Origin: Bin87 sp965217175
GTDB lineage: Bacteria; Chloroflexota; Dehalococcoidia; Lucifugimonadales; UBA3495
Direction of reading: 5' to 3'
NCBI GenBank assembly: GCA_965217175.1
Contig: OZ244251.1
Span: 2,480,001-2,544,000 of the forward strand
DNA length: 64,000 nt
This document shows positions 8,777 through 17,459 of this stretch, in pieces (within the stretch, counting starts at the first letter, position 1; each line of letters opens with the position of its first letter). Under the pieces are notes generated by a model. It had not been told where the DNA came from and did no database searches. It was given only the letters and a program-made list of their open reading frames with translations. Both the position numbers and the translations under genes were made by a program.

Positions 8777-9442
8777 ATGATAATAGATCCGCGAACGTTC
8801 GAACGTTTCAACCTGATACTCACGGGTGTCGTTGTTCCGCGCCCCATAGCGTTCGTCTCGACAATATCTATCGACGGTGTGGTCAATCTGGCGCCGTACA
8901 GCTTTTTCAACGCTGTCGCGTACAACCCTCCCACGGTGGTGTTCTCATCTTCCCGCAAAGCCGCCGGATGGCAGGACAAACGCAAGGACACTTTGACCAA
9001 CATCGAAGAGACTGGTGAATTCGTGGTCAACGTGGTGGTGGACGATATCGCCGCCGCCATGAACGCCACCGCCGCCGAATACCCCTCGGACGTCTCTGAG
9101 TTCGTCATTGCCGGGCTAACCGAAGCGCCCAGCGAAGTTGTAAAGGCGCCTCGGGTGTTGGAATCACCGGTTAACATGGAGTGCCGGTTGAGCCAAATCG
9201 TGAACATTGGCGAGCAGCCGCATCAGCATGGCCTGGTCATCGGAGAAATTGTGCGCATGCATTTGCGCGAGGATGTATTGTACGAGGGCCCCAACGGTTA
9301 CCGGGTCAATCATCAGGCACTGCAGCCCACGGGCCGGTTGGCCGGCAACGCTTACTGCCGCACTGACGATGTGTACGAACTGATCCGCCCCAATTACGTT
9401 CCGGAAGAGGCCGAACAGACCGCCGGACAACCCGCCGACTGA
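8777..9442 (+). CDS. Flavin reductase-like, FMN-binding split-barrel protein
   Basis: 221 residues; ATG at 8777 after ACAGGAGACAG. The sequence follows the flavin reductase/FMN-binding family: LTGVVVPRPIAFVSTISIDGVVNLAPYSFFNAVAYNPPTVVFSSS, where RPIAFVST and the N-x-APYSFFN block contact FMN, then KDTLTNIEETGEFVVNVV. Such proteins supply reduced flavin to monooxygenases or act on small substrates. A glutaredoxin-like gene follows after 48 bases on the same strand; the two may be co-transcribed. Confidence 0.9.
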   Translation: MIIDPRTFERFNLILTGVVVPRPIAFVSTISIDGVVNLAPYSFFNAVAYNPPTVVFSSSRKAAGWQDKRKDTLTNIEETGEFVVNVVVDDIAAAMNATAAEYPSDVSEFVIAGLTEAPSEVVKAPRVLESPVNMECRLSQIVNIGEQPHQHGLVIGEIVRMHLREDVLYEGPNGYRVNHQALQPTGRLAGNAYCRTDDVYELIRPNYVPEEAEQTAGQPAD

Positions 9443-9490
9443 CGCTTCAACGCTGACCCCAAGTCTATCCAGCATACTGAGGAGGCTAAC

Positions 9491-9745
9491 ATGGCGACCG
9501 ATTCCGCGACCGGCATCACCGTCTACGGCGCTGAATGGTGCCCGGACTGCCACCGATCCCGCAACTATCTGGACAGCCAGCAGGTGACCTATGAGTACGT
9601 GGACGTCGACGGGGACGACACGGCGCAGGCCTACGTCAAACAGGTCAACGACAACCGGTTGATCATCCCCACGATCATATTCCCTGACGGATCGATCCTG
9701 GTGGAACCGTCCAACGCCGAACTGGCGCGAAAACTGCGGCAGTAA
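9491..9745 (+). CDS. Glutaredoxin-family thiol-disulfide protein
   Basis: 84 residues with a thioredoxin fold: ITVYGAEWCPDCHRSR carries the redox pair Cys17-Pro-Asp-Cys20, followed by YEYVDVDGDD and the cis-Pro segment IPTIIFPDG. Length and motif fit the short mycoredoxin/NrdH-like glutaredoxins of Gram-positive and Chloroflexota genomes. The ATG at 9491 follows GAGGCTAAC. Unlike two other thiol-redox genes in this window, its first active-site residue is an ordinary Cys (TGC). Confidence 0.92.
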   Translation: MATDSATGITVYGAEWCPDCHRSRNYLDSQQVTYEYVDVDGDDTAQAYVKQVNDNRLIIPTIIFPDGSILVEPSNAELARKLRQ

Positions 9746-9769
9746 ACCTGGACAAGGCCACCGCAACAA

Positions 9770-10135
9770 CTATTCGGGGAATTGCAACAACTGCAGCACG
9801 TTACCGTCAGGGTCTTGCAGGGTTGCCACCCAGCCTCCCCAATGTTCCTGCTCCGGGGCCCGGATGAACTCGACGCCGTCCCCCGCAAGTCGGGTATGCT
9901 CGGTGTGGATATCGGTTACGCCCAGGTGAGGCATCATACGCAAAGGATCCCGGGACGGCCCGCTGACGCCGCTGTGCCGGCCCACGTTGAAGCGCAGGTT
10001 TCCGAGCTGGAAGGCCGCGAACCCCACATCCTCGTGGAACGAATGCAACGGTAACTTCAGCGTGTCCCGGTAGAATCTGACCATCCGGTCCAGATTATCC
10101 GTCCAGATAGTGATGCCGACGACGCTATCAATCAC
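9770..10135 (-). CDS. VOC-superfamily (glyoxalase/bleomycin resistance-like) protein
   Basis: 121 residues, one full vicinal-oxygen-chelate module pair: GITIWTDNLDRMVRFYRDTLKLPLHSFHEDVGFAAFQLG and the second half HLGVTDIHTEHTRLAGDGVEF...LQDPDGNVLQLLQ. Members bind a metal and act on small molecules as isomerases, dioxygenases or binding proteins; the substrate here is unknown. Translation starts at a GTG (10135) that overlaps the end of the upstream Fur gene by eight bases, so the two are translationally coupled. Confidence 0.88.
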   Translation of the reverse strand: MIDSVVGITIWTDNLDRMVRFYRDTLKLPLHSFHEDVGFAAFQLGNLRFNVGRHSGVSGPSRDPLRMMPHLGVTDIHTEHTRLAGDGVEFIRAPEQEHWGGWVATLQDPDGNVLQLLQFPE

Positions 10136-10568
10136 CTGACTGTGTGGCGACCGGGGAGCAGGCTCGGCACCAACCGTGGAAATCCACGCGCTGCCACATC
10201 ACCTGAAAACTGGTTTCGTTGGAGACTTCGTCACGCAGCTGCAGGATGATATCGCTGCTGCCGTCAGCGTCGGCGATGTTGCCGCACCCAATGCAAACAA
10301 GGTTGACGTGGGGAGACACGTTGCTCTCGTACCGGGACTGCTTGGCGAACGGCAATTCCTGAATCAAGCCGCTCTTGGACAACACCCCCAGCGTGGAATA
10401 GACGGTCGCCAGCGTCATAGACGGAAAATGCTGCTGAACCCGTTCGTGAATCTGCTGCACGGTGGGATGGTCGCTGGAATTGAGCACTGCTTCGGCGATG
10501 GCCAATCGTTGAGGCGTTACGCGCACGCCGCCTTTACGCAATTGTTGGACCACGGCGCTTTGGATCAT
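10128..10568 (-). CDS. Fur-family metal-dependent transcription regulator (PerR/Fur-like)
   Basis: 146 residues from the ATG at 10568, with GGAGG seven bases upstream; a longer upstream reading has no family resemblance. It shows the Fur winged helix (VRVTPQRLAIAEAVL, HPTVQQIHERV, MTLATVYSTLGVLSKSGLI) and the four-Cys structural zinc site Cys92xxCys95 and Cys134xxCys137 found in PerR and Fur. His34 and His87 are candidate regulatory-site ligands. It is probably a peroxide or iron sensor, but the exact metal cannot be assigned. It shares an operon with the VOC protein. Confidence 0.9.
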   Translation of the reverse strand: MIQSAVVQQLRKGGVRVTPQRLAIAEAVLNSSDHPTVQQIHERVQQHFPSMTLATVYSTLGVLSKSGLIQELPFAKQSRYESNVSPHVNLVCIGCGNIADADGSSDIILQLRDEVSNETSFQVMWQRVDFHGWCRACSPVATQSGD

Positions 10569-10875
10569 GAGTGCCTCCGATACGGCCCATGCCGTCCAAT
10601 ATCTGCGAACTTCCGTCCGTCGGTTGAGTATAACACCGGTCGAATTATGAGGTAAACCGCACCGGATTGCCCCGACCATCAGATGGTCGCCCGGCGCTGC
10701 GGCATAGTAAGATCTTCGGCGCCGGAGTCGCAACCTTGGCTCCCAACAGTATGGTTTCGTTTGACCCACCGGCAGCCGTGTGGCAAAATTCAGGTGTGTT
10801 AACAAACTCGTAACTCATAGAGTAGTGGATTCGCGATAACAAACAACTTGATGCTCCCAAAGGACGGTTGCCCAC
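10569..10875. promoter_or_regulatory. Divergent promoter region of fur-like gene and otsA
   Basis: A 307-base spacer. For the minus-strand Fur gene, TATACT (10632-10627) with a weak -35 (TTTACC, 10656-10651, 18-base gap) is the best promoter candidate. No canonical Fur or PerR box was recognised. The otsA side shows only AAGGAC 12 bases before its ATG. Confidence 0.35.
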
Positions 10876-12384
10876 ATGTGGACTGGCGACGATTTGCAAC
10901 GGCTGGTGGGCCGGGAACTTAGCGAATACCGGCTGATAGTAGTGTCTAATCGCCAACCGTACGCATTCCGAATGGAAAACGGAAACCTGGTGGGTGAGAT
11001 GCCTCCCGGCGGCCTTACTGCGGCCATTGATCCATTGATGCGCGCGTGTGGCGGCACCTGGATCGCTCAGAGCAACGGGGACAGCGACCATCTTGCAATG
11101 GATGCAGACGGCAGAATTGCTGTACCGCTTGACTCGCCGGCTTATCGGCTGCGCCTGATGGACCTGACCGAGGCGGAGAACGACGGCTACTATTACGGAT
11201 TCTCCAATCAGGGATTATGGCCCCTTTGCCACGTTGCATACACTGAGCCGATTTTCGATACCCAGGATTACGAGGCTTACAAATCAGTCAACCGCAAGTT
11301 CGCAAACCTGGTTGTTGATGAAATCGGTGATGGGCCGGCGATTGTACTTATTCAGGATTATCACCTGGCGCTGCTGCCTCGCTACATCCGGCAGGTGTGC
11401 GAGGACGTTATCATTGGACAGTTCTGGCACATCCCCTGGCCAAACACGGACATTCTGCGGATTTGTCCCTGGCAAGAAGAGATTTTGGACGGGATGCTGG
11501 GCAATGACCTGCTGGGGTTCCATCTTTCCAGTGACTGCGACAAATTCCTGGATGCGGTGGCACGGAACCTGAATGCCCAGGTGGATTCCCAGTTTGGCCT
11601 GGTGGATTATCAGGACGAAATGACTCTGGTAAGACCCTTTCCGATCAGCATCGACTTTGACAGTCTGGACGCCGAAGCGCGCACCGCCGAGGTTGAGTCG
11701 GAAATGGCCCGGTTGTCTCAGGAATTCGGCCTGGACACCGGGCGCATATTGGGTCTGGGTATCGATCGCCAGGACTATACCAAGGGAATACCCCACCGGC
11801 TGAGAGCGGTAGAACGCTTCCTGGAAAAGTGGCCGGAATACCAGGGCAAGCTGGTGTTCCTGCAGGCCGGCGCCACCAGCCGAACCAACATCAACTCATA
11901 CATGCAGCTGACCATCGATATCGAATCTATCGTAAATCGGATTAACGAACGATTCGGCGACGGCGACTGGCAGCCGATTGCATATTGGCCCACTTCGTTC
12001 CCGTCCGCCACCTTCTCGGCATTACGCCGTTTGGCGAGTTTTTGCGCTGAAAGCAGCCTGCACGACGGCATGAACCTGGTTGCCAAAGAATATGTGGCTT
12101 CCCGGGTGGATGAGGACGGTGTTCTGATTCTCAGCGCGTTCGCGGGGGCGGCTCAGGAATTGAGCAGCTCGATTATCATCAACCCGTATGCATCCGAGCA
12201 GTTTGCCGACGCCATCCATCAGGCGTTGACCATGAGCGATGACGAACGTCGCCTGCGGATGCGGCACATGCGCAGCATCGTCCAACAAAACAACATCTAC
12301 AATTGGGCCGGACGCATAATGATGAATCTAATGCAGGCCAGTACACCAGACCACGCCCGGTTGCCCGCGGCTCAAGCTATCTGA
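10876..12384 (+). CDS. otsA: Trehalose-6-phosphate synthase
   Basis: 502 residues, GT20 family. It makes trehalose 6-phosphate from UDP-glucose (or another NDP-glucose) and glucose 6-phosphate. Visible family motifs: LIVVSNRQPY, PPGGLTAAIDPL, QDYHLALLPRYIR (usually HDYHL), FWHIPWPN, LGIDRQDYTKGI with the phosphate-binding Arg and Lys, and LHDGMNLVAKEYVA. otsB follows on the same strand 35 bases after the stop, so substrate passes to the phosphatase. Trehalose points to osmotic or desiccation protection. It ends with TGA, showing that TGA works as a stop here. Confidence 0.95.
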   Translation: MWTGDDLQRLVGRELSEYRLIVVSNRQPYAFRMENGNLVGEMPPGGLTAAIDPLMRACGGTWIAQSNGDSDHLAMDADGRIAVPLDSPAYRLRLMDLTEAENDGYYYGFSNQGLWPLCHVAYTEPIFDTQDYEAYKSVNRKFANLVVDEIGDGPAIVLIQDYHLALLPRYIRQVCEDVIIGQFWHIPWPNTDILRICPWQEEILDGMLGNDLLGFHLSSDCDKFLDAVARNLNAQVDSQFGLVDYQDEMTLVRPFPISIDFDSLDAEARTAEVESEMARLSQEFGLDTGRILGLGIDRQDYTKGIPHRLRAVERFLEKWPEYQGKLVFLQAGATSRTNINSYMQLTIDIESIVNRINERFGDGDWQPIAYWPTSFPSATFSALRRLASFCAESSLHDGMNLVAKEYVASRVDEDGVLILSAFAGAAQELSSSIIINPYASEQFADAIHQALTMSDDERRLRMRHMRSIVQQNNIYNWAGRIMMNLMQASTPDHARLPAAQAI

Positions 12385-12419
12385 ACTCCCCGTCACCGTC
12401 AAAGCCCCCGACTGCATAT

Positions 12420-13205
12420 ATGACCCCCACTCTGGAATCCTGGACATCCGTCCGCCATCGACTGTCTGAGCAAAACAAAATCCTGCTTGCGCTGGATTTC
12501 GACGGCACATTATCCGAGATCACCGAACGACCCGAAGACGCCGTGTTGCGTGAGGGTAATGCCCCACTTTTGGAGGCGTTGGGACGGAAACCGAATATCA
12601 TCATCGGAATCCTGAGCGGCCGCGCGCTCAATGACGTATCCGGGCGGGTGGGGGTTCCGGGGTTAATATATGGCGGTAATCACGGTCTGGAGATTCGCGG
12701 GCCGGGACTAGATTACCTTCATCCCGCCGCCGCCGCCGCGATTCCGGCCATTTCCGACGCTGCCGAAAGGCTGGTTGCGGATTTGGCGGATATTCCGGGT
12801 GCGTTGGTGGAGAGCAAGGTGTTGACCCTTACGGCCCATTACCGCCTAACTCCACCGCAATATCACGATTCCATCGCCATGATATTTCTGGACACCGTGG
12901 GGCCACTCCTTGCGACTGGCGCCTGTCGGGTTACGGCGGCCAAAATGGCAATGGAACTGCGGCCGGCAGTTGACTGGCACAAAGGCTACGCCCTGGAGAT
13001 GATCCGTTTTCAGTTGGCTTCCGATGCATTCCCGGTGTATTTCGGTGATGACGAAACCGACGAGGATGCTTACGATGCAGCACAATCGGTCGGCGGGATC
13101 GGCATTTATGTGGGTCCTCCGTCAACGGAAACCCGGGCAATTTGCCGGTTGGATTCTCCGGCCGCCGTCTCTGCGGCATTGGCCGATCTACTGGCGCTGA
13201 CATAA
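12420..13205 (+). CDS. otsB: Trehalose-6-phosphate phosphatase
   Basis: 261 residues from the ATG at 12420; the frame is open further upstream but overlaps otsA. HAD motif I is LDFDGTLSEI (Asp26 nucleophile, Asp28 general acid), motif II is GILSGRAL, and the late motif is FGDDETDEDAY, which is specific to trehalose phosphatases. NHGLEIRGPG also matches the family. It removes phosphate from trehalose 6-phosphate made by the upstream otsA product. Confidence 0.95.
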   Translation: MTPTLESWTSVRHRLSEQNKILLALDFDGTLSEITERPEDAVLREGNAPLLEALGRKPNIIIGILSGRALNDVSGRVGVPGLIYGGNHGLEIRGPGLDYLHPAAAAAIPAISDAAERLVADLADIPGALVESKVLTLTAHYRLTPPQYHDSIAMIFLDTVGPLLATGACRVTAAKMAMELRPAVDWHKGYALEMIRFQLASDAFPVYFGDDETDEDAYDAAQSVGGIGIYVGPPSTETRAICRLDSPAAVSAALADLLALT

Positions 13206-13321
13206 CCCCGGCGGGACGAGCGTGGATCACGGCTTTCGCAATGTTGGCGGTGTGCTATCATTGCCGCTGACCGGCACGAGGCCACAGGTCCAATCGCGTG
13301 CTGTCGCGCCACCCAATGCAC

Positions 13322-14029
13322 ATGATCAAGGCAATCTTTTTCGATTTCTATAACACGCTCGTCCGTTTCTGGCCGCCGCTGCCTCAGATTCAGCATGCGG
13401 CGTGTCAAAATCTGGGAATACGCGTTCCTGCCGAAAACCTGGCCCGTGGTTACGCGATTGCCGACCTCTACTTCAACGAGGAGAACCATCTCCAGCCGTT
13501 GGGAGAACGCACCACCGAGGACCGCGCCAAGTTTTTCGCCCGGTATGAGCAAATCATTCTGGACGAAGCTGGGGTCAGCGTCACCTTGCGAATGGCCAAA
13601 GAAATTTGGGACATGGCGATTGCGGTTCCAAAGGAATTGGTTGAATTCGAAGACACCCGACCGGTGCTGGCGGAACTAAAGGGGCGCGGGTACCGCATGG
13701 CCGTCCTGACCAATCTTCGCCGCGACATGTACGAGCTGACCCACCGGTTGGGCATCCAGGATTACCTGGAGTTCACCATCACCGGAGGCGAAGTGGCGCA
13801 GAAACCGGCCACCGCGATTTTCGAAGCCGCATTGAGACGCATGGCGATCGCTCCGGAACAGGCGATGCACGTAGGTGATCAACCACGGTCCGATGTTCAG
13901 GGCGCGCGCGACGCCGGCTTATATCCGGTGCTCATCGACCGGGGCGGATATCACCCCAACGTAACCGGCTGCGACCACATCGAAAACCTGGAAGGACTGT
14001 ATCCGCTGCTGGCCAGGTTGGACGAATAG
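13322..14029 (+). CDS. HAD-superfamily hydrolase
   Basis: 235 residues. Motif I IFFDFYNTL (Asp8; the second Asp is replaced by Tyr10, so an acid at DxD+2 is missing), motif II VLTNLRRD, motif III GEVAQKPATAIFEAAL with the catalytic Lys, motif IV HVGDQPRSDVQGARDAG. This fits subfamily IA phosphatases or haloacid dehalogenase-like enzymes. The start is uncertain: GTG 13298, ATG 13316 and ATG 13322 are in frame; 13322 is chosen because it places MIKAIFFDFYNTL at the terminus as in relatives. It follows otsB but need not act on trehalose. Confidence 0.85.
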   Translation: MIKAIFFDFYNTLVRFWPPLPQIQHAACQNLGIRVPAENLARGYAIADLYFNEENHLQPLGERTTEDRAKFFARYEQIILDEAGVSVTLRMAKEIWDMAIAVPKELVEFEDTRPVLAELKGRGYRMAVLTNLRRDMYELTHRLGIQDYLEFTITGGEVAQKPATAIFEAALRRMAIAPEQAMHVGDQPRSDVQGARDAGLYPVLIDRGGYHPNVTGCDHIENLEGLYPLLARLDE

Positions 14030-14095
14030 CGCCGAAACCCGCCGTCATTCCAGCCATTTGCGCGCAGTAGCCGACACCAAAAAAGGGGCACCATC

Positions 14096-14755
14096 ATGAC
14101 CACCCAACCGCCCGCGCACAATCATCCCAACGACCCCAACCCGGTTCACGTGATCGTCTGGTACGACTATATTTGACCCTGGTGTTACGTCGGCCTGGAA
14201 CGCGTCGACAGACTTCGAGACGACTACGACATCACCATCGAGGGGCGTGCATATTTGCTGCGCCCTGATACTCCGCAGGAAGGGCGGGTTCGTGAGGAAA
14301 GACCGGGCGAATCTGACGATGAACTCTCTGAACCCTTGCGGTCGCAAGCCAGAGATGCCAACCTCATCATGCGCCCGCCTCGGAATACACCCAACAGCCT
14401 TTATTCCCTGCAGGCCACCGAATATGCCCAGGAAAATGGCAAGTTCATGGAATACCACCATGCAGCTTACAAAGCTTACTGGGACGAAAGGGCCGATTTG
14501 GGTGACCCTTCAGTGCTGGCCGAAATAGGCGCCAGCGTTGGACTGGACGGGAATGAATTGCAGGAACGCGTCGAATCCGGGTACTACTCGCAACGGGTGG
14601 TAGACCAGTATCAAGAAGCTTTGGGGTACGGTATCAGGGGCATCCCGACTTTCGTTTTCGACAACCTGTTGTTCAGCGGCGCCCAACCCTACGAGGTATT
14701 CCAGCGCGTAATGGACAAGGCGCTGGAAAACCGCGCTGCCGATAACGACGCGTAG
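14096..14755 (+). CDS. DsbA/FrnE-like oxidoreductase, probable selenoprotein (TGA read as Sec at 14174)
   Basis: Reading through one TGA gives 219 residues: VHVIVWYDYI-U-PWCYVGLERVDRL, where U27-Pro-Trp-Cys30 stands in the place of the CPWC motif of FrnE/DsbA-like 2-hydroxychromene isomerase-fold proteins. Downstream family features: the long helical insert, the ISGIPTFVFDN-like segment GIRGIPTFVFDNLLFSGAQP with the cis-Pro, and a final VMDKAL. The ATG at 14096 has AAAAGGGG eight bases upstream, and the frame is open from there except for this TGA at codon 27. A hairpin follows the TGA. A conventional reading would start after position 14247 and lose strand 1 and the active site. It is probably a thiol-disulfide or peroxide-linked redox enzyme. 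Confidence 0.82.
14189..14209 (+). promoter_or_regulatory. Candidate bacterial SECIS hairpin of the DsbA-like gene
   Basis: Six pairs (GUCGGC with GUCGAC, one G-U) close a nine-base loop CUGGAACGC. The loop begins 18 bases after the TGA, inside the spacing usual for bacterial SECIS elements, and contains a GG. Drawn by eye; folding energy was not computed. Confidence 0.5.
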
Positions 14756-15160
14756 GCGAGGTGTCCCGGATTTACCGCGATCTTTACCCACAGCGCGTTA
14801 CTCCCAACTTGAAAGGAACAGCGCCCTGATCTTGGCAACCATGAACCGAACCCGTCGTTGACCGGCGCCGTTTGGGTTTTGTTTCCAGAACGCTGGCGCC
14901 AACCCTCCCGTGGCCGCGCCCCCCGAGCCGGTGCGAAACATAGTCCCGGAAAACGGTATCGTACGGCGGGCCAGGCGATAATATTCCATTGCCCGCCGGG
15001 GTTCCGCTGTGCTAGACTATCGCAGAATTCCCCAGCTGCTTGTTATAGATTTCACAAGTTATCGACCTACCACCGGGAAGTCACAAAATCCCAATCGACA
15101 GGTTGCGTTGCGCCTCGACCGGAACCCCCCCGCTACGCTGCGCCGAAGTTGTGTAAACCT
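14756..15160 (+). promoter_or_regulatory. Spacer with possible promoter of the nuoE-like operon
   Basis: About 400 bases without a supported gene; both open frames here lack family resemblance and binding sites. TTGCCC (14989-14994) and TAGACT (15013-15018) with an 18-base gap, TGTGC ahead of the -10, could be the promoter and would leave a leader of about 135 bases before the NuoE-like start at 15161. Confidence 0.35.
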
Positions 15161-15640
15161 ATGGAAGACGACACCCGCGCCAAGATCACCGACGCGGTAG
15201 ACAATCAACCGCAGAGCACTGTAACGGTTCTGTCATCGTTACTGGCCATTGAAGATGCAATTGGGTATATACCCGAAGCAGCAGTTGAAGCGGTTGCGCG
15301 CCGCATGGACGCAACCATCAACGACGTATGGGCGGTGGCGACCTTTTATCCCAACTTCCGGTTCGATCCTCCTGCGGAACACCGCGTCGAGGTTTGCTGG
15401 GGTCCTTCTTGCCACATAATGGGGGCGACCGCGATCATCGCCGCAGCCCATGACGCACTCAACCTGCCAGGCGAGGGAGACACTCCGGATGGCAAGGCTA
15501 CCTTGCGTTACAACACCTGCCTGGGGGCCTGCGCCCACGCCCCGGTAATGGCCATCGACCACCACCTGGCCGGCCGCATCACGCCTGAATCGGCACGCGC
15601 GCGCATCGGATCGATGCTTTCATCCGACTCCGCGCACTGA
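15161..15640 (+). CDS. NuoE-like [2Fe-2S] subunit (thioredoxin-like ferredoxin)
   Basis: 159 residues from the ATG at 15161. The N-terminal helical bundle (LSSLLAIEDAIGYIPEAAVEAVARRM) and YPNFRF precede a thioredoxin-like domain with the four cluster ligands Cys79 (VCWGPSC), Cys84, Cys120 and Cys124 (CLGACAHAP). In Complex I, HydABC-type hydrogenases and NAD-linked formate dehydrogenases this subunit passes electrons next to NuoF. The NuoF-like gene follows after 21 bases and the whole set to 21172 appears to be one operon. Confidence 0.92.
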   Translation: MEDDTRAKITDAVDNQPQSTVTVLSSLLAIEDAIGYIPEAAVEAVARRMDATINDVWAVATFYPNFRFDPPAEHRVEVCWGPSCHIMGATAIIAAAHDALNLPGEGDTPDGKATLRYNTCLGACAHAPVMAIDHHLAGRITPESARARIGSMLSSDSAH

Positions 15641-15661
15641 ACCTTCCTGCAGCCTTTCGTC

Positions 15662-17443
15662 GTGACTACCACCCTTGAAACCGCCGCCGTGTTTGACAGC
15701 ATGTTCCAGGAAGCCATGCGGCGATGGCGACAACTTACCCAGGGCGATCAGCCGTGGATAAGAATTGGGACTGGGCTGGCCGGAGAGGCCGCGGGTGGAT
15801 TCGAGGTAAGGGAGGCCGTTCGCAGCGCATTGTCCGCTCACGGCGTCGCAGCAATCGTTTCGGATGTGGGCACCCTGGGACTGTGTTTCGCCGAACCGCT
15901 CATGGACGTGCAGCTACCGGGCGGCCCCAGAGTCTTCTACCAACGGGTTACACCGGAACTGGTCCAGCGAATCGTTGCCGAGCATGTCGTGGGCGGCAAT
16001 CCAATCCCGGAACTGGCAATAGGTTATTTGGGTGACCGCACCGACCCACCAGCGGGAATTCCCCATCTCGACGATCATCCCATGCGGGCAATGGAGGTTC
16101 GTATCGCCCTGCGTAACGCCGGGCATATCGATCCCTCGGACATTTACCAATACATTGCCAACGGTGGTTACGCCGCATTGAACAAGGCGTTGACCGAGTT
16201 GAACGCCGATGAAACCCTGGGCGAGGTAAGGACTTCCGGCCTGCGGGGCAGAGGCGGCGCAGCGTTCCCTGCCGGAGTGAAATGGGGATTCCTGGCTGGA
16301 AACCCCGATCCCGACAAATACATCCTTTGCAATTGCGAAGAAGGCGATCCCGGCGCGTTCAATGACCGTGGAATACTGGAAAGCGATCCGGCAAGTGTCG
16401 TAGAAGGCATGACGATCGCGGGGTACGCCTGCCGGGCCAACCGGGGTTATATCTTTATTCGGCACGGCCACAACCAGCCGATAGACCGGACGCGAGCCAT
16501 CATCGAGCAGGCGTACGATTTGGGACTGCTGGGTGAGAACATCCTGGGCAGCGGATTCTCCTTCGACCTCGAAGTGGCGCTCACCGGCGACTCTTACGTG
16601 TCAGGGGAGGAAACGGCGTTGATGGAGGCCATCGAAGGCAAACGGTCTATGCCGCGTTTCCGACCTCCCTTTCCGGCGCAGGTGGGAGTATTTGGTAAGC
16701 CGTCCAACATCAACAACGTAAAGACGTTGGCGTATGTGCCCGAAATCGTGGCCAGAGGCGGCGAATGGTTCGCCAGCATCGGAACGCCGGCAGATCGCGA
16801 CCGCGGCATCAACGGCAGCAGCGGCACCGCCATACTGTGCCTGACGGGAAATTTGACCTACACCGGTATGGTGGAGGTTCCGCTGGGGATGACACTCCGC
16901 CAGGTGTTGTTTGACATGGCCGGCGGCGTGCCCAACGGGAAACGCATGAAACTGCTGCAAACCGGCGGCCCGCTGGGTGGCGTACTTTCAGCCAGCGACG
17001 TCAACCTGGATCTGGTGCTCGATTTCGACGTATTTCGCAACGCCGGCGCAATCCTGGGATCAGGCGGAATCATTGTGGCCGACGAGGACACTTGTGCGGT
17101 TGACCTGACCCGAAACCTCATCGCCTTTTGTCAGTATGAATCCTGCGGCAAATGCTTTCCCTGTCGCATGGGAATGAGCCACTTGCTGGAAATACTGGAA
17201 CGAATCAGCCGACTGGAAGGGTCCGAAGAGGACCTGGCGTTGATGCAGAACATCGGGGAGAACATGCAGGCCGGCTCATTGTGCGGCCACGGACAATTGG
17301 GCTTCAACCCGGTTTCATCGGCGTTGCGGTATTTCGGGGATGAATTCGAGGCCCATATTCGCGACAAACGCCACACCGGGGATTGCCCCGACGTGGTCTA
17401 CTCACCGCGCCTGACTCGCCGCGAACCCTCTTCTTCGACCTAG
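15662..17443 (+). CDS. NuoF-like NADH-binding flavoprotein subunit
   Basis: 593 residues from a GTG at 15662. The first 130 residues are a thioredoxin-like domain of the kind fused to HydB/NuoF proteins, but it keeps only one of the usual four Cys (GLCFAEPL), so its cluster is probably lost. Then comes the NuoF core: RGRGGAAFPAGVKW (NADH/FMN), NCEEGDPGAFNDR, EETALMEAIEG, and the [4Fe-4S] site ESCGKCFPCR plus SLCGHG near residues 493-540. There is no C-terminal 2[4Fe-4S] extension. It oxidises or reduces NAD(H) and hands electrons to the NuoE-like and NuoG-like partners. The G subunit starts 16 bases later. Confidence 0.93.
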   Translation: MTTTLETAAVFDSMFQEAMRRWRQLTQGDQPWIRIGTGLAGEAAGGFEVREAVRSALSAHGVAAIVSDVGTLGLCFAEPLMDVQLPGGPRVFYQRVTPELVQRIVAEHVVGGNPIPELAIGYLGDRTDPPAGIPHLDDHPMRAMEVRIALRNAGHIDPSDIYQYIANGGYAALNKALTELNADETLGEVRTSGLRGRGGAAFPAGVKWGFLAGNPDPDKYILCNCEEGDPGAFNDRGILESDPASVVEGMTIAGYACRANRGYIFIRHGHNQPIDRTRAIIEQAYDLGLLGENILGSGFSFDLEVALTGDSYVSGEETALMEAIEGKRSMPRFRPPFPAQVGVFGKPSNINNVKTLAYVPEIVARGGEWFASIGTPADRDRGINGSSGTAILCLTGNLTYTGMVEVPLGMTLRQVLFDMAGGVPNGKRMKLLQTGGPLGGVLSASDVNLDLVLDFDVFRNAGAILGSGGIIVADEDTCAVDLTRNLIAFCQYESCGKCFPCRMGMSHLLEILERISRLEGSEEDLALMQNIGENMQAGSLCGHGQLGFNPVSSALRYFGDEFEAHIRDKRHTGDCPDVVYSPRLTRREPSSST

Positions 17444-17459
17444 CCACCGGGGAGTAACT

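Noticed and set aside
14174..14176. TGA taken as a nonsense mutation making a pseudogene
   Set aside because: It lies exactly at a redox Cys codon, the remainder is intact, and a second gene shows the same pattern. Sec is the simpler explanation, though not proven.
14858..15160. Long N-terminal extension of the NuoE-like protein
   Set aside because: The upstream residues have no NuoE similarity and unusual composition; the ATG at 15161 gives the standard length.
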